Source: Gammaproteobacteria bacterium (GTDB lineage: Bacteria > Pseudomonadota > Gammaproteobacteria > Steroidobacterales > Rariloculaceae). Taken from it: a DNA stretch of 25,318 nucleotides. The DNA lies in NCBI GenBank assembly GCA_016927175.1, contig JAFGNC010000586.1:1-25318 (forward strand), in the 5' to 3' direction. Shown here piece after piece: positions 22,706 through 25,318 of this stretch. A program made the position numbers and the translations under genes. The notes beneath the pieces are model-generated. The model was not told the origin of the DNA. It saw only the letters and a program-made list of their open reading frames with translations, and searched no databases. The first letter of the stretch is position 1; every line of letters starts with the position of its first letter.

Positions 22706-25318
22706 ATGAATTTCTCTCAGTTTTTCATACAGCGGCCGATCTTCGCCGGCGTTCTGTCGGCGCTTATCTTCATCGCAGGCGCGCTGTCTCTGCGCCTGCT
22801 GCCGATCAGCGAGTATCCGGAGGTCGTGCCGCCGACGGTCGTCGTCACGGCGCGCTACCCCGGCGCGAACCCCGAGGTCATCGCAGAGACCGTCGCGTCA
22901 CCGCTCGAGCAGGCGATCAACGGCGTCGAGAACATGCTGTACCTGTCGTCGCAGTCGACCGCCGACGGCGTCATGCAGCTGACCGTGACGTTCGCGCTCG
23001 GCACCGACCTCGACCAGGCGCAGGTCCTCGTGCAGAACCGCGTCGCGCAGACGCTCGCGAAGCTGCCCGAGGAGACGCAGCGCATCGGCGTCGTGACCGA
23101 GAAGTCCTCGCCCGACATGACGATGGTCGTGCACCTCGTCTCGCCGGACCGCCGCTACGACATGCTGTACCTGTCGAACTACGCGACGCTGCGGATCCGC
23201 GACGAGCTCGCCCGGATCTCCGGCGTCGGGCAGGCGCAGGTCTTCGGCGCCGGCGACTATTCGATGCGCATCTGGCTCGACCCCGACAAGGTCGCCGCGC
23301 TGAACCTGACCGCCGGTGACGTCGTCCGCTCGATCCGCGAGCAGAACGTGCAGGTCGCTGCCGGCCAGCTCGGCTCGCCGCCGTCGCCGGGCGGCGCCCA
23401 GTTCCAGCTGCTGATCGACACGCAGGGCCGGCTCGTTACCGAAGAAGAGTTCGAGGACATCGTCATAAAGGCCGGAAACAACGGCCAAATCATCCAGCTC
23501 AAGGACGTCGCGGAAGTCGAGCTCGGCGCCAGCACATACGCGTTGCGCTCGCTGCTCGACAACGAGCCCGCCACGGCCATCGTGATCTTTCAGCAGCCCG
23601 GCAGCAACGCGATCGACATCTCGGATCGCGTTCGCGAGCGCATGGCCGAGCTCGCCGCCGACTTCCCGCAGGGCGTCGAGTACAAGATCGTCTACGACCC
23701 GACGATGTTCGTGCGCGACTCCATCAAGGAAGTCGTCAAGACGCTGGTCGAGGCGCTGCTGCTGGTCGTGCTCGTCGTCGTGCTGTTCCTGCAGACGTGG
23801 CGCGCGTCGGTGATCCCGCTGGTCGCCGTGCCCGTGTCGCTGGTCGGCACCCTTGCCGTCATGCACGTGCTCGGCTTCTCGCTCAACGCATTGTCGTTGT
23901 TCGGGCTCGTGCTCGCGATCGGCATCGTCGTCGACGACGCGATCGTCGTCGTCGAGAACGTCGAGCGGAACATCGGAAGGGGCCTCGCGCCGCTCGACGC
24001 GGCGCGGCAGGCCATGCGCGAGGTCACGAGCCCGATCATCGCGATATCGGCCGTGCTCGTGGCCGTGTTTGTGCCGACTGCATTCATAAGCGGCCTGACC
24101 GGCGAGTTCTACAGCCAGTTTGCGCTGACGATCGCGATCAGCACCGTGATCTCCGCGTTCAACTCGCTGACGCTGTCGCCGGCGCTGTCGGCCCTGCTGC
24201 TGAAACCGCACGGCGCGGCACCGGACCGGCTGCAGCGCGGCATCGACAAGGCATTCGGCTGGCTGCTCGTGCCGTTCAACCGGCTGTTCGAGTGGTCGTC
24301 GCTGCGCTATGTCGGCCTGACCGGGCGGCTGCTGCGCCGCTCCGCGATCGCGCTGACCGTCTACGCGGGACTGATCGCGCTGACCTACGTCGGCTTCTCG
24401 AGCGTGCCGAAGGGCTTCGTGCCGCAGCAGGACAAGGAGTACCTGATCGCGTTCGCGCAGCTGCCGGAGGCCGCGGCGCTCGACCGGACCGAAAGCGTGA
24501 TCCGGCGCATGGGCGACATCGCGCTCGCCGAGCCCGGCGTCGCGCACTCCATAGCCTTCCCGGGTCTGTCGATCAACGGCTTCGTCAACAGTCCGAACAC
24601 CGGCATCGCGTTCCTGTCGCTGAAGGACTTCGAGAATCCGGACCGCGTCGAGGAGCGCTCGGCGTGGGAGATCGCCGCGGCGCTGAACCAGAAGTTCGCG
24701 TCGATCCAGGACGCCTACATCGCCGTGTTTCCGCCGCCGCCGGTGCAGGGGCTCGGCACGATCGGCGGGTTCCGCATGCAGATCGAGGACCGCGCCGGGC
24801 TCGGGTTCGAGACCCTGTACAAGGAGACGCAGAACCTGCTCGGCCAGGCCTGGCAGACGCCGGGGCTCGCCGACGTGTTCTCGAGCTTCCAGGTCAACGT
24901 GCCGCAGATCCGCGCGCGCGTGGACCGCGAGAAGGCGAAGGCCCAGGGCGTGCCGCTGACGGAAATCTTCGACACGATGCAGATCTATCTCGGATCGCTC
25001 TACGTCAACGATTTCAACCAGTTCGGACGCACATATCAGGTCAATGCTCAGGCGCAGATGGACTTCCGCCTGCAGCCCGAGGACATCCTGCGGCTCAAGG
25101 TGCGCAACGCGCGCGGGGACATGATCCCGCTCGGCACGTTCGTCACGCTCGAGGAGACGGCCGGCCCCGACCGCGTGCAGCACTACAACGGCTACGTCAC
25201 GGCCGACATCAGCGGCGGTCCCGCTCCGGGCTTCTCCTCCGGCGAAGCCGAGGCGCTGATGGCGGACATCGCGAACCGTTCGCTGCCGAACGGCATGACG
25301 TTCGAGTGGACCGAGCTG
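22706..25318 (+). CDS. mexF: MexF-type RND (HAE1) multidrug efflux pump, 3'-truncated by window edge
   Basis: The first 871 residues of an inner-membrane RND pump; the family is about 1050 residues, and the frame is open to the last base. It begins MNFSQFFIQRPIFAGVLSAL, typical of MexF. Visible parts are helix 1, the pore domains (ISEYPEVVPPTVVVTARYPG, SPLEQAINGVENMLYLSSQS, KLPEETQRIGVVTEKSSPDM), the membrane block with the proton-relay pair Asp410-Asp411 (AIGIVVDDAIVVVENVERN), and the second half (FVPQQDKEYLIAFAQLPEAA, VFPPPPVQGLGTIGGFRMQI). The conserved Lys of the later relay helix lies past the window. ATG 22706 follows AAGGGGG by seven bases. It works as a trimer with the upstream adaptor, exporting hydrophobic compounds. 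Confidence 0.96.
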   Translation, partial: MNFSQFFIQRPIFAGVLSALIFIAGALSLRLLPISEYPEVVPPTVVVTARYPGANPEVIAETVASPLEQAINGVENMLYLSSQSTADGVMQLTVTFALGTDLDQAQVLVQNRVAQTLAKLPEETQRIGVVTEKSSPDMTMVVHLVSPDRRYDMLYLSNYATLRIRDELARISGVGQAQVFGAGDYSMRIWLDPDKVAALNLTAGDVVRSIREQNVQVAAGQLGSPPSPGGAQFQLLIDTQGRLVTEEEFEDIVIKAGNNGQIIQLKDVAEVELGASTYALRSLLDNEPATAIVIFQQPGSNAIDISDRVRERMAELAADFPQGVEYKIVYDPTMFVRDSIKEVVKTLVEALLLVVLVVVLFLQTWRASVIPLVAVPVSLVGTLAVMHVLGFSLNALSLFGLVLAIGIVVDDAIVVVENVERNIGRGLAPLDAARQAMREVTSPIIAISAVLVAVFVPTAFISGLTGEFYSQFALTIAISTVISAFNSLTLSPALSALLLKPHGAAPDRLQRGIDKAFGWLLVPFNRLFEWSSLRYVGLTGRLLRRSAIALTVYAGLIALTYVGFSSVPKGFVPQQDKEYLIAFAQLPEAAALDRTESVIRRMGDIALAEPGVAHSIAFPGLSINGFVNSPNTGIAFLSLKDFENPDRVEERSAWEIAAALNQKFASIQDAYIAVFPPPPVQGLGTIGGFRMQIEDRAGLGFETLYKETQNLLGQAWQTPGLADVFSSFQVNVPQIRARVDREKAKAQGVPLTEIFDTMQIYLGSLYVNDFNQFGRTYQVNAQAQMDFRLQPEDILRLKVRNARGDMIPLGTFVTLEETAGPDRVQHYNGYVTADISGGPAPGFSSGEAEALMADIANRSLPNGMTFEWTEL

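Noticed and set aside
22898..25183. 761-codon open frame antisense to the mexF-type gene
   Set aside because: Its translation is Arg/Asp/His/Gln-rich with no recognisable domain, and it mirrors a well-conserved pump gene. This is a usual by-product of high G+C codon use.

Overview
The window is GC-rich (about two thirds G+C by eye) and densely coded, with long spurious open frames antisense to most genes. It looks like chromosome of an environmental Gammaproteobacterium. The best clues are a YbiI-type DksA/TraR zinc-finger protein, an ExoIII, PpiB, and a MexE/MexF-type RND operon. The species cannot be named from this sequence. I saw no rRNA, tRNA, CRISPR array or insertion sequence, and no stretch over 300 bases lacks a gene.

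Layout. (1) 1-4582, plus strand: the 3' part of a quinohemoprotein (PQQ + haem c) alcohol dehydrogenase, a secreted SMP-30-like beta-propeller protein, a 28-bp tandem palindromic repeat, and two secreted paralogues made of NTF2/SnoaL-like domains. A carotenoid-oxygenase (lignostilbene dioxygenase-like) gene converges on them (4589-6124, minus). Together these suggest an oxidative catabolic locus for an unknown alcohol or phenylpropanoid/terpenoid substrate. (2) 6125-8263: a SoxR-type promoter followed by an MsbA-like ABC exporter. (3) 8389-10697: a PQQ-dependent aldose-dehydrogenase-like protein, exodeoxyribonuclease III and, convergent, YbiI. (4) 10747-15344, minus: adaptor, ATPase and an 814-aa fused permease forming a MacAB-like system. 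(5) 15525-17714, minus: a LEA14/WHy lipoprotein and a DUF222-HNH nuclease with its own strong promoter. (6) 17917-20338, minus: PpiB, SoxC-type sulfite dehydrogenase and its mono-haem cytochrome. (7) 20466-25318: a TetR regulator divergent from a MexE/MexF-type efflux operon, with two similar palindromes between them. The MexF gene runs off the end of the window.

Three themes recur: periplasmic redox enzymes that use PQQ, haem c or molybdopterin; export pumps of three families; and stress-type regulation. The most notable non-coding signal is at 6251-6281. An 18-bp SoxR-like operator lies in an unusually long 19-bp spacer between -35 and -10 elements, as in MerR-family promoters, and points at the ABC exporter. 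No soxR gene is present in the window.
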